Positions 1 to 7,107 of a stretch of DNA of 9,596 nt are shown here, piece by piece. Below the pieces are notes generated by a model. That model had not been told where the DNA came from. It did not search any database and was given only the letters and a program-made list of their open reading frames with translations. Positions within the stretch are counted from its first letter, which is position 1. Every line of letters begins with the position of its first letter. Source of the stretch: Clostridiales bacterium (GTDB lineage: Bacteria > Bacillota > Clostridia > Lachnospirales > CAG-274); the NCBI GenBank assembly GCA_021202835.1, contig JAJQCI010000260.1, forward strand, positions 5,636-15,231, given 5' to 3'. The translations under genes were made by a program, and so were the position numbers.

Positions 1-453
1 GTTGAAAAAAGAATTAATTCAGGTGCCGACAGAGTTATCATAGGTACAGCGGCGGTTAAAAATCCTCTGCTTGTAAAAGAAGCCGTTTCAAAATTCGGCG
101 ATAAAATTGCTGTCGGTATTGACGCCAAGGGTGGTTATGCAGCCGTTTCCGGCTGGCAGGAGATTTCTGATATAAAAGCCGTTGACCTTGCGCTTAAAAT
201 GAAAGCTCTGGGCATAAAAACCATAATTTACACAGATATTTCCAAAGACGGAATGATGAGCGGCCCCAACATTTCCGCAACAAAAGAAATGATAGACAAA
301 ACAGGGCTTAACATAATTGCCTCCGGAGGCATATCAAGTCTTAAAGACATTGAAAATGTTTCAAAAACAGGGGCTTACGGCGTTATTATAGGAAAGGCTC
401 TTTACAACGGTTCCGTAAATCTGGGCGAGGTTATCAAAAAATACAAGGGGTAA
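1..453 (+). CDS. hisA: HisA, phosphoribosylformimino-5-aminoimidazole carboxamide ribotide isomerase (3' part)
   Basis: The gene is cut by the left edge and is open from base 1 in frame; 150 codons remain of a family usually near 240. HisA is a cytosolic (beta/alpha)8-barrel that isomerises ProFAR to PRFAR in histidine biosynthesis. Visible barrel elements are the phosphate-binding stretch RVIIGTAAVKNP, then AVGIDAKGG, then IYTDISKDGMMSGPN, which carries the conserved catalytic-region Asp of the second barrel half, then IIASGGISS and GVIIGKALY near the C-terminus. The N-terminal catalytic Asp lies outside the window. An internal ATG at 199 is not the true start, because homologous sequence continues upstream of it to base 1. 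The stop is 6 bases before hisF, and its last codons (AAGGGG) supply the hisF ribosome binding site. Family assignment is secure. Confidence 0.96.
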   Translation, partial: VEKRINSGADRVIIGTAAVKNPLLVKEAVSKFGDKIAVGIDAKGGYAAVSGWQEISDIKAVDLALKMKALGIKTIIYTDISKDGMMSGPNISATKEMIDKTGLNIIASGGISSLKDIENVSKTGAYGVIIGKALYNGSVNLGEVIKKYKG

Positions 454-459
454 ATTTAT

Positions 460-1221
460 ATGCTTACAAAAAGAATTATTCCCTGTCTCGATGTAAACAG
501 GGGAAGAGTTGTTAAGGGAGTTAATTTTGTAAATTTGAGAGATGCCGGCGATCCTGTTGAGGTAGCCGCTATGTACAACAAGAGCCTTGCCGACGAGATT
601 GTTTTTCTCGACATAACAGCCTCATCCGACGCAAGAAGCATTATGCTCGATGTTGTTTCGAGAACTGCCGAACAGGTTTTTATACCCTTAACGGTAGGCG
701 GCGGCATAAGAACGGTTGACGACTTCAGGGCCATTCTTTCCGCCGGTGCCGATAAAATCTCCGTTAATTCCGCTGCGCTTAAACGCCCTGAGCTTATTAC
801 GGAAGCTGCTCTGCGCTTCGGTTCTCAGTGCGTTGTTGTCGCAATAGACGCAAAAAGACGTGAAAACGGCGGCTTTGATGTATATTTAAACGGAGGAAGA
901 GTAAACACAGGCAGAGACGCCGTTGAATGGGCCGCTGCCGCCGAAAAAGCCGGGGCAGGCGAAATTCTCCTTACAAGCATGGACTGCGACGGCACAAAGG
1001 CCGGCTATGATATTGAGCTTACAAGGGCCATATCCTCGGCGGTTAAAATTCCCGTTATAGCCTCCGGCGGCGCCGGCACAAAGGAACATTTTTATGACGC
1101 TCTGACAGAGGGCGGCGCCGAAGCGGCCTTGGCAGCTTCACTTTTCCATTATCGTGAAATGGATATTAAAGACTTAAAACAATATCTTGACAAGAGGGGA
1201 ATCCCCGTAAGGCTCAGCTGA
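460..1221 (+). CDS. hisF: HisF, imidazole glycerol phosphate synthase cyclase subunit
   Basis: Full-length at 253 residues, the normal HisF size. With HisH (the glutaminase, not in this window) it converts PRFAR plus ammonia to imidazole glycerol phosphate and AICAR in the cytosol. The start MLTKRIIPCLDVNRGRVVKG gives the catalytic Asp11, and VVVAIDAKR carries the second catalytic Asp near residue 130. Other barrel and phosphate-loop signatures are PLTVGGGIR, GADKISVNSAA, LLTSMDCDGTKAGYD and PVIASGGAG. The C-terminus GIPVRLS is typical. The start ATG lies 6 bases after the hisA stop with an AAGGGG Shine-Dalgarno, so the two are very probably translated from one message. No key residue looks missing. 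Confidence 0.98.
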   Translation: MLTKRIIPCLDVNRGRVVKGVNFVNLRDAGDPVEVAAMYNKSLADEIVFLDITASSDARSIMLDVVSRTAEQVFIPLTVGGGIRTVDDFRAILSAGADKISVNSAALKRPELITEAALRFGSQCVVVAIDAKRRENGGFDVYLNGGRVNTGRDAVEWAAAAEKAGAGEILLTSMDCDGTKAGYDIELTRAISSAVKIPVIASGGAGTKEHFYDALTEGGAEAALAASLFHYREMDIKDLKQYLDKRGIPVRLS

Positions 1222-1242
1222 CAAAAGCGAAAGGGTGACAAT

Positions 1243-1590
1243 ATGAAAACTGAAATCAAAGACTGTAGTTTTAGTGACATAAAGCTTAAATTTAATTCGG
1301 ACGGCCTTATTCCAGCCGTTGCTCAGGATTATAAAACAGGCGAGGTTCTTATGCTTGCCTATATGAATGAGGAAAGCCTTAATTTAACCTTAAAAACAGG
1401 CAAAGCCACCTACTTCAGCCGTTCCAGACAGTCTCTTTGGCTTAAAGGCGAAACCTCGGGGCATTTTCAGCACGTTAAAGAAATAAGAATCGACTGTGAC
1501 TGTGACACACTTCTGCTTTTAATCGAACAGGAGGGGGCAGCCTGCCACACAGGCAGCTATTCCTGCTTTTACAGAAGAATACAATCTTAA
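1243..1590 (+). CDS. hisI: HisI, phosphoribosyl-AMP cyclohydrolase
   Basis: A stand-alone 115-residue phosphoribosyl-AMP cyclohydrolase, which opens the adenine ring of PR-AMP to give ProFAR. Family signatures seen are VLMLAYMNEESL, the TYFSRSRQSLW segment, LKGETSGHFQ, and the metal-binding region IDCDCDTLLLLIEQ followed by GAACHTGSYSCFYR with its conserved Cys and His residues. The fused HisIE arrangement of many bacteria is absent; the HisE activity is encoded by the next gene. The start ATG follows AAAGGG by about 7 bases. It lies 21 bases after hisF and 13 before hisE, consistent with one operon. Confidence 0.97.
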   Translation: MKTEIKDCSFSDIKLKFNSDGLIPAVAQDYKTGEVLMLAYMNEESLNLTLKTGKATYFSRSRQSLWLKGETSGHFQHVKEIRIDCDCDTLLLLIEQEGAACHTGSYSCFYRRIQS

Positions 1591-1603
1591 GGAGAATTTA
1601 AAT

Positions 1604-1966
1604 ATGGCAGATTTGGGAAAATCTCTTTTAACAGAGTTTGATGTAATTTTAAACAGAAAACAAAACCCTTCCGAGGGCTCATATACAAGCTATCTTTTCG
1701 GAAAGGGCGAAAACAAAATTCTGAAAAAAATAGGCGAAGAGGCCACAGAGGTAATAATTGCCGCAAAGGGCGGCAGCGTTGACGAGCTTATAGGCGAAAT
1801 CTGCGACGTACTTTTTCATATAGAAGTTCTTATGGCGGAAAAAGGCTTAAACTGGGGCGATATTGCCGGTGAGCTTGACCTGCGCCGTCAAAAAGAAAAT
1901 ATGAATGTTGAAAAAGAAGCAAAGAGAAAAGCCGAAAACAGAACCGATGAAACAACTATAAATTAA
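1604..1966 (+). CDS. hisE: HisE, phosphoribosyl-ATP pyrophosphatase
   Basis: A 120-residue all-alpha MazG-fold enzyme that hydrolyses PR-ATP to PR-AMP and pyrophosphate, the second step of histidine synthesis. Diagnostic stretches are NPSEGSYTSYLF, KILKKIGEEATEVIIAAK (the metal-binding helix with its Glu cluster), and ELIGEICDVLFHIEVLM with the conserved E..D pair. Residues after about 100 form a charged, low-complexity tail (KEAKRKAENRTDE) that looks like an unstructured extension and makes it slightly longer than many family members. TAAGGAG overlapping the end of hisI is its ribosome binding site. It is the last his gene seen here; no hairpin with a T-run directly follows. Confidence 0.95.
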   Translation: MADLGKSLLTEFDVILNRKQNPSEGSYTSYLFGKGENKILKKIGEEATEVIIAAKGGSVDELIGEICDVLFHIEVLMAEKGLNWGDIAGELDLRRQKENMNVEKEAKRKAENRTDETTIN

Positions 1967-1969
1967 TAG

Positions 1970-1998
1970 TTGCAAAATTTTGCATATTGGTTTATAAT
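1970..1998 (+). promoter_or_regulatory. Sigma-A type promoter upstream of the 2030-3635 gene pair
   Basis: TTGCAA (1970-1975) and a perfect TATAAT (1993-1998) are separated by exactly 17 bases, predicting a start near 2005, about 25 bases before the next gene. The -35 box matches consensus at 4 of 6 positions. A perfect 14-bp palindrome, TGCAAAATTTTGCA (1971-1984), overlaps the -35 box and spacer and could be an operator. This suggests that the two downstream genes have their own transcription independent of the his operon. Confidence 0.65.
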
Positions 1999-2029
1999 TT
2001 AGGAAATATATACTGTAGGAGATATTAAT

Positions 2030-2437
2030 ATGGATACGGTTATTGTTATAATGGAGAAAGACAAAAAAACAGGCTTTCTCGAAAAAGAGGTTGCAGGCTT
2101 AAAGCTTTCAAGAAATGAAGAATACATTGTAAATGTGTATGCTATGGGCGGTGAGCTTTATATTAAGCTGTCTGTTGACAAGGAGGTCAAAGACTGGGAA
2201 TATAACGCAATTTTCGACTATTTTGACACAGACGTTTTCGGTGACAAAATAAACGGTATCTCAGAGGTAGACGACACTTATAACCCCACATGGGAGATAC
2301 ACCTTGATTTCGATGCCGGGAATCTTGACGCCGTTAAAGAAAGAGTTGAAGAAATTCTTGATATTTTCAAAACCGAAATAAAAGATGTTTTCAGCGTAAT
2401 TGCCGATAAGGAAGGAGAGTATACGGATGAAGAATAA
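2030..2437 (+). CDS. Small acidic cytosolic protein, probably DUF6762 family
   Basis: A 135-residue acidic protein with no signal peptide and no membrane segment. The N-terminus IVIMEKDKKTGFLEKEVAG, the central VKDWEYNAIFDYFDTDVFGD and the motif YNPTWEIHLDF resemble, from memory, a Clostridia-restricted uncharacterised family (DUF6762); this name needs a profile search. The C-terminal third (about residues 95-125) looks like an amphipathic helix. The start is supported by TAGGAG about 8 bases before the ATG and by the promoter above. Its last 11 bases overlap the next gene, so the two are probably translationally coupled. No catalytic motif is apparent and I assign no function. It could be an accessory or sensor for the membrane protein that follows, which is inference from position only. 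Confidence 0.85.
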   Translation: MDTVIVIMEKDKKTGFLEKEVAGLKLSRNEEYIVNVYAMGGELYIKLSVDKEVKDWEYNAIFDYFDTDVFGDKINGISEVDDTYNPTWEIHLDFDAGNLDAVKERVEEILDIFKTEIKDVFSVIADKEGEYTDEE

Positions 2438-3635
2438 ACCCGTAAAAGGCGAAAACAACACGGTTATTCTGCTTACAGCTGTCTGCGCCGTGATTGTTTG
2501 TGCAATTATAATATTAATTTTAAACGGAACTCTTTTCAATAAAAACGTGGATAAAGACGTTTCCGTTGTTGAAGAAGAAACAGAAGAGACAACCGAAAAA
2601 GCCACAGAAGCCGCAGCAGAGGAAGACATTGATATTCTCGTTGAACCTGTTGAGCTTAATGAAGAGCTTTACGGCTATATAAATACTCTTAACACAAGCT
2701 TAAGGAGCTATTTTGACGAAAATTATGACAGCGGAAAGCTCTTAACGGTATACGGCTATATGTATGATGCCGATACAAATATGCCAGTTGAGGCGGAGGA
2801 TGTTTACGGCGAAGACATGCCCGATGTTTTAAAGGATGTAAACCTTCTTTATATTAAATCGGGAGATTTCGACTATATCGACGGTATCGACGATATGGAT
2901 ATAGATATCGACATTACCGACGAAGAATTAAGCCCCTTTACTTCTATTTTAACAACAGAAGGCTATCTTATTTCTTCGGATAAATACGGCGGCGGAATTT
3001 TATCGGAAGACGATTACAGAACTCTTATTATGAGATATAACTGTGCTCATGGTGAAATTTATACCCCCGAGGAGGATTCTTCCACTTATACGATTATATA
3101 TAATATGATTGCCAAAGAGTGGGGCTCCGATTATACCCCTGACATAAAATATATGGGCTTTGACGACAAATACGGTGTGGCTGTTGCAAATGTTCTTGAG
3201 TCACCTACGGAATTTAAGGAATATCTGTTTACCAAATCCGGCAGCTCATGGTCTATTAAATCAAAACAGCTTGCAAGCAAGGAAAATGTTAAACAGTTTG
3301 TAAATGAAAAGTGCCCCGATATGGATCTTGCTCTTCTGCCTTATTATAATCTGGCCGAATATAACGACTTCAGGTCAGATCTTTACGGCTATTATGAAGA
3401 TATAGTTTCTTTTGAAGAACTGGGAGTAACCGAAAACGATCTTCCTGCGGTTTACTGCTTATATTCCGACAATTTCTTATATTATGAATTTGCGGAAGGA
3501 AAGAAGGTTCTCGGCCATATCGACGACGAAAACAAATTGACATTCTACAAGGTTAATTCAACAGACGAAGCCGTAGCCTTTATGTCAAGCGTAACAGACA
3601 ATCCGCCTGTATTTATAATTAAATTTTCAGAATAA
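2427..3635 (+). CDS. Uncharacterised single-pass membrane-anchored acidic extracytoplasmic protein
   Basis: About 402 residues. The ATG at 2427 is chosen because AAGGAGAG sits about 8 bases upstream; an in-frame TTG at 2400 lies before that site and is unlikely. A short basic start (MKNKPVKG) is followed by one hydrophobic helix at about residues 12-32 (VILLTAVCAVIVCAIIILIL) with no lipobox or clear signal peptidase site. That suggests an uncleaved anchor with the rest outside. Residues about 40-75 form a Glu/Thr/Ala-rich linker. The remainder is Asp/Glu/Tyr-rich and includes a strongly Asp-rich patch (DDMDIDIDITDEE) that might bind cations. The last part looks like a globular alpha/beta domain ending PPVFIIKF. 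I do not recognise the family. It overlaps the preceding gene by 11 bases and ends 54 bases before a terminator, so the two form a unit. Confidence 0.85.
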   Translation: MKNKPVKGENNTVILLTAVCAVIVCAIIILILNGTLFNKNVDKDVSVVEEETEETTEKATEAAAEEDIDILVEPVELNEELYGYINTLNTSLRSYFDENYDSGKLLTVYGYMYDADTNMPVEAEDVYGEDMPDVLKDVNLLYIKSGDFDYIDGIDDMDIDIDITDEELSPFTSILTTEGYLISSDKYGGGILSEDDYRTLIMRYNCAHGEIYTPEEDSSTYTIIYNMIAKEWGSDYTPDIKYMGFDDKYGVAVANVLESPTEFKEYLFTKSGSSWSIKSKQLASKENVKQFVNEKCPDMDLALLPYYNLAEYNDFRSDLYGYYEDIVSFEELGVTENDLPAVYCLYSDNFLYYEFAEGKKVLGHIDDENKLTFYKVNSTDEAVAFMSSVTDNPPVFIIKFSE

Positions 3636-3689
3636 ATTTGCTTTCGGCAAATAATTGTTTTTACGGCAATATTTTTATTATATGACGAA

Positions 3690-3736
3690 AAAGAGGATTT
3701 TAACTCATTAAATTGAGTAAAAATCCTCTTTTCTTT
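3690..3736. terminator. Strong bidirectional intrinsic terminator
   Basis: An 18-bp inverted repeat with one mismatch: the left arm begins AAAGAGGATTTTAACTCA at 3690 and the right arm runs TGAGTAAAAATCCTCTTT to 3731, with a 6-base loop. On the plus strand it is followed by TTTTCTTT. On the minus strand the stem is followed by a TTTTTC tract. It sits between convergent units (the 2030-3635 pair and the valS-thiT operon), so it can end transcription from both sides. Confidence 0.88.
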
Positions 3737-3760
3737 ATGTGTCTGCTTAGCTTGCATTAA

Positions 3761-3811
3761 TCAATAGTTATAGTCATCCCATGCCGACTCTTCCCATAAT
3801 AACTTCATCAT
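3761..3811 (-). pseudogene. YoeB-type toxin remnant (first 16 codons, then stop)
   Basis: The minus strand reads MMKLLWEESAWDDYNY and then TGA. This closely matches the conserved N-terminus of YoeB-family RelE-fold mRNA interferases (MKL-W-E-SW-DY-YW, known family pattern). The codon that should encode the next conserved Trp (TGG) is TGA here. The downstream sequence in that frame does not continue convincingly and runs into the terminator hairpin. The C-terminal catalytic Glu, Arg and His region of YoeB is absent, so the fragment cannot be an active toxin. It is preceded by AGAGG a few bases upstream and overlaps a matching antitoxin tail. The match is short and made from memory, so confidence is moderate. 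Confidence 0.6.
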
Positions 3812-3837
3812 TCTGCCTCTATTATATTGTGCTCTGC
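3808..3837 (-). pseudogene. YefM-type antitoxin C-terminal remnant overlapping the YoeB remnant
   Basis: In the frame overlapping the YoeB start, the minus strand reads AEHNIIEAE followed by TGA, with an in-frame TAA directly upstream. Many YefM/Phd-type antitoxins of Gram-positive bacteria end in a similar short H-x-(I/L)-I-E tail, and the GAATGATG junction gives the stop/start overlap usual for yefM-yoeB pairs. On its own this peptide is too short to identify; its support comes from its position against the better YoeB match. Confidence 0.4.
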
Positions 3838-3865
3838 TTAATTCGCCGGTTTAAACAGCCGGTTA

Positions 3866-4423
3866 TTATGATTTGTATAATTTAGGATTCGCCCTGTAAA
3901 GAAGCAGGCAGACAATAACAACTATTATCGTGTCGGGAATCATATAGCTTGCGTTATAAACAAGGCTGTAGAATGCAGGGCTCATGCCCTCGGGAGCATA
4001 TGCTCCCCACAGAAGATAGCCGCTTAAGAAGCTGCAGAGATATCTCAGCAGGCAGACAAATATACTGCCTGTTATTATTCCCTTAACTCCGCCCTTTAAG
4101 GCTCTCGAAACACAGCCGGCAAGGCCCAAAACGCCGAAGCCCATAAGGTAGTCTAAAAGTATACAGCCCAGCTGGCTCATAAGAGTGGGGCAGTAAAGCA
4201 CATTTTGAATACCTGTAATCATCTGAAGAAGCCCGTGTACCACAGCTGTTAAAATACCCCATTTCGTATTATGTCTGTAGCTCATTATAATAAGAGGAAC
4301 CATCTCCAGCGTTATTGAGCCGCCCTGAGGCATTTCAAATAATTTAACATAGCTTAAAACCGTCGCCAAAGCAATCATAACTGCGGCTTCAACCAATATT
4401 TTTGTTTTTGAACTGTTTATCAT
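3866..4423 (-). CDS. thiT: ThiT, thiamine-specific S-component of an ECF transporter
   Basis: A 185-residue, six-helix membrane protein of the normal ThiT size. It binds thiamine and, with the shared EcfT/EcfA module encoded elsewhere, takes it up. Signatures are the AxxxAL N-terminal helix, PQGGSITLEMVPLIIMSYR (residues 32-50), the GLLQMITG segment, LLDYLMGFGVLGLAG (89-103), and LLWGAYAPEGMSP followed by YSLVYNASYMIPD. By spacing, Trp139, Tyr152 and Asn157 correspond to the thiamine contacts Trp133, Tyr146 and Asn151 of the Lactococcus lactis protein, while the position of its His125 is Ser131 here. AAGGAG precedes the ATG. It starts 41 bases after valS with no terminator between, and no TPP riboswitch is seen upstream, so expression probably depends on the valS operon. 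Confidence 0.93.
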   Translation of the reverse strand: MINSSKTKILVEAAVMIALATVLSYVKLFEMPQGGSITLEMVPLIIMSYRHNTKWGILTAVVHGLLQMITGIQNVLYCPTLMSQLGCILLDYLMGFGVLGLAGCVSRALKGGVKGIITGSIFVCLLRYLCSFLSGYLLWGAYAPEGMSPAFYSLVYNASYMIPDTIIVVIVCLLLYRANPKLYKS

Positions 4424-4464
4424 TTTTCTCCTTTCAGCCTTTTTACAAGGCTCAAGGCCGAGGT

Positions 4465-7107
4465 TTATTTGTTAAGCGCTGCAAGCTGTTCCTCTACAGA
4501 AGCAAGCATCTTTGCGTATTTTTCGCCTTTGGCCTTTTCTTCGTTTATAACCTTTTCAGGTGCCTTAGCCACAAAGCCCTTGTTTGAAAGCTTCTTTTCG
4601 ACTCTTTCAACCTCTTTTACAAGCTTTTCCTTTTCCTTTGTAAGTCTTTCTATTTCCTTTTTGATGTCTATAAGCTCTGCAAAGGGTATTGAAATAAGGC
4701 CGTCGGGAATAACTATGGAAACAAAGTCGGAGCCCTTGTCACCTGTTGTATCTTCAACGATTACATTTGAAGCATAACCCAGTGAAGCAAAGAAAACCTT
4801 TCCGTTTTCGAAAATCGCTCTTACTTCGGGGTTCTCCGAACCTACATATACATCAACCTTCTTTGAGGGAGCAACGTTCATCTCGGCTCTGCGGTTTCTT
4901 ATATTTTTAACGGCCGTCTTTATAAGCTCAATAGCCTTTTCCTCCTTGGGGAAGCTATACTCCTCCTTATAAAGGGGCCAGCTTGAAATCATAATGGATT
5001 CCTCTTCGTCCTGAACGGATTTGAAAATTTCCTCAGTTATGAAAGGCATACAGGGGTGAAGAAGCTTAAGAGCCGTTATAAGAACTGTTTTAAGTGTCCA
5101 AAGGGCGGCGTTTCTCGTTGTGTCGGCTTCGTTGTAAAGTCTGGGCTTAACCATTTCAATATACCAGTCACAGAACTCGTCCCAAATAAAGTCATATGTG
5201 TTCTGAACGGCAACGCCCAGCTCATAGGCCTCAAGATTGTCGGTTACATTTTTAACAAGAGAATTAGCCTTAGATAAAATCCACTTGTCGGCGTCTGTTA
5301 AGTCGGAAAGTGAACAGCTTATTTCCTCATCGTCCTTGAAATTCATAAGTATGAATCTTGTAGCGTTCCAAAGCTTGTTTGTAAAGTTGCGGTTTGCCGT
5401 AACCTTTTCCTCTCTCCAGCGCATATCATTACCGGGGGCATTTCCCGTTATAAGTGTTAAACGGAGAACGTCTGCTCCCACCTCGTTTATAACCTCAAGG
5501 GGATCAACGCCGTTGCCCAAAGATTTTGACATCTTTCTTCCCAAATTGTCTCTTACAAGGCCGTGAATAAGAACCTTTTTAAAGGGAACCTCTTTCATCT
5601 GCTCAAGCCCTGAGAAAACCATTCTTATAACCCAGAAGAAAATAATGTCATAGCCTGTAACAAGAACGCTTGTGGGATAGAAATATTCCAAATCCTTTGT
5701 TTTTTCAGGCCAGCCAAGGGTTGAGAATGGCCAAAGAGCGGAAGAGAACCATGTGTCAAGAGTGTCCTCGTCCTGTGTAAGGTGGGTATGGCCGCATTTC
5801 TCACAGGCCGCCGGTTTTTCCGCCGCTACGTTTATATGGCCGCACTTGTCGCAGTAATAAGCCGGAATTCTGTGGCCCCACCAAAGCTGACGTGAGATAC
5901 ACCAGTCGTGAATGTTTTCGAGCCAGTGAAGATAGGTTTTTCCGAAACGGTCGGGAATAAACTTAAGTCTGCCGTCCTTCAAAACCTCTATTGCCGGCTT
6001 AGCCATCTCCTCCATTTTAACAAACCACTGACTCTTTATAAGAGGCTCTATAACGTCGCCGCAGCGGTCGTGAACACCTACGGCGTGCTTAATATCCTCG
6101 GTTCTTACATAAAGCCCCATTTCCTTAAGCTCCTCAACAATAAGCTTTCTGGCTTCATAGCGGTCGATTCCGTTAAACTTTCCGCCGTTTTCGTTTATCG
6201 TTCCGTCGTCGTTTAATATATTTATTTTGGGAAGATTATGCCTTACGCCTACTTCAAAGTCGTTGGGGTCGTGCGCCGGTGTTATTTTAACAACGCCTGT
6301 TCCGAATTCCATATCTACATAAGGGTCGGCAATAATGGGGATTTCTCTGTCAACAAAAGGAACAACACAGGTTAAACCAACAACGTCTGTATATCTGGGA
6401 TCCTCGGGATTAACGGCGATAGCTGTATCTCCCAAAAGTGTTTCGGGACGTGTCGTAGCGAATTCAAGGAATCTGTCCGTGCCTTTAATGGGATATTTAA
6501 GATGCCAGAAATGACCTTCCTTGTCCTCATGAACAACCTCGGCGTCGGAAATTGTGGTTTGACATGTAGGGCACCAGTTTATGAGCTTTTCGCCCTTATA
6601 AATCCAGCCCTTCTTGTAAAGGTTTATGAAAACCTCCAAAACAGCCTTTGAACAGCCTTCGTCCATTGTGAAACGCTCTCTGTCCCAGTCGCAGGAGGAG
6701 CCCAGCTTTTTAAGCTGGTTTATAATCCTTGAGCCGTATTCATTTTTCCAAGCCCATGCCCTTTCAAGAAAGGCTTCTCTTCCTATGTCTTCCTTTGTGA
6801 GCCCTTCCTCAGCCATTTGGTTAACAATTTTAACCTCTGTGGATATACTGGCGTGGTCCGTTCCGGGAATCCAAAGAGCGTTATATCCCTGCATTCTCTT
6901 AAAGCGAATTATCATATCCTGCATGGCGTTGTCAAGGGCGTGGCCCATATGAAGCTGGCCGGTAATATTCGGCGGCGGAATAACTATTGTAAAAGGCTCC
7001 TTTTTGCTGTCCGGTTCGGCGTGAAAATATTTCTTTTCAAGCCACTCGGCATAAATTCTGTCTTCTACAACAGATGGGTTGTAGTTTTTTTCAAGCTGTT
7101 TATACAT
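4465..7107 (-). CDS. valS: Valyl-tRNA synthetase (ValRS)
   Basis: A complete 880-residue class I aminoacyl-tRNA synthetase that charges tRNA-Val with valine. The HIGH motif appears in PPPNITGQLHMGH (residues 44-56) and the KMSKS motif at 525-529 in LGRKMSKSLGNG. The CP1 editing domain carries FATTRPETLLGDTAIAV and GTGVVKITPAHDPNDFEVG. Two Cys-X2-Cys pairs (about 419-422 and 435-438, each followed by Gly-His) form a probable zinc knuckle before DTLDTWFSSALWPFSTLGW. The C-terminus from about residue 808 is a Lys/Glu-rich coiled coil, the tRNA-binding arm usual for ValRS. The ATG overlaps the end of the transporter gene by 8 bases and its AAGGAGGA site lies within that gene, indicating translational coupling. 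Expression is expected to follow the T-box leader upstream. Confidence 0.98.
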   Translation of the reverse strand: MYKQLEKNYNPSVVEDRIYAEWLEKKYFHAEPDSKKEPFTIVIPPPNITGQLHMGHALDNAMQDMIIRFKRMQGYNALWIPGTDHASISTEVKIVNQMAEEGLTKEDIGREAFLERAWAWKNEYGSRIINQLKKLGSSCDWDRERFTMDEGCSKAVLEVFINLYKKGWIYKGEKLINWCPTCQTTISDAEVVHEDKEGHFWHLKYPIKGTDRFLEFATTRPETLLGDTAIAVNPEDPRYTDVVGLTCVVPFVDREIPIIADPYVDMEFGTGVVKITPAHDPNDFEVGVRHNLPKINILNDDGTINENGGKFNGIDRYEARKLIVEELKEMGLYVRTEDIKHAVGVHDRCGDVIEPLIKSQWFVKMEEMAKPAIEVLKDGRLKFIPDRFGKTYLHWLENIHDWCISRQLWWGHRIPAYYCDKCGHINVAAEKPAACEKCGHTHLTQDEDTLDTWFSSALWPFSTLGWPEKTKDLEYFYPTSVLVTGYDIIFFWVIRMVFSGLEQMKEVPFKKVLIHGLVRDNLGRKMSKSLGNGVDPLEVINEVGADVLRLTLITGNAPGNDMRWREEKVTANRNFTNKLWNATRFILMNFKDDEEISCSLSDLTDADKWILSKANSLVKNVTDNLEAYELGVAVQNTYDFIWDEFCDWYIEMVKPRLYNEADTTRNAALWTLKTVLITALKLLHPCMPFITEEIFKSVQDEEESIMISSWPLYKEEYSFPKEEKAIELIKTAVKNIRNRRAEMNVAPSKKVDVYVGSENPEVRAIFENGKVFFASLGYASNVIVEDTTGDKGSDFVSIVIPDGLISIPFAELIDIKKEIERLTKEKEKLVKEVERVEKKLSNKGFVAKAPEKVINEEKAKGEKYAKMLASVEEQLAALNK

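Noticed and set aside
886..1089. Minus-strand frame opposite hisF (also 456-734)
   Set aside because: These are shadows of the hisF coding sequence without homology-like features or start signals.
3545..3757. A 70-codon minus-strand frame across the end of the anchored protein gene and the terminator
   Set aside because: It runs antisense through a coding region and through both arms of the terminator hairpin. It starts just after the YoeB remnant stop, but any further toxin similarity is too weak to claim.
3843..3865. Possible terminator directly after thiT (CCGG repeats around TTTAAA)
   Set aside because: The stem is only four pairs with a 9-base loop and no T-run. The hairpin at 3690-3731 is far stronger and serves this strand too.
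4434..4451. Hairpin AGCCTT/AAGGCT between valS and thiT as a terminator or riboswitch
   Set aside because: It is a six-pair stem followed by GAAAGGAG, the thiT ribosome binding site, with no T-run. The 41-base gap is too short for a TPP riboswitch.
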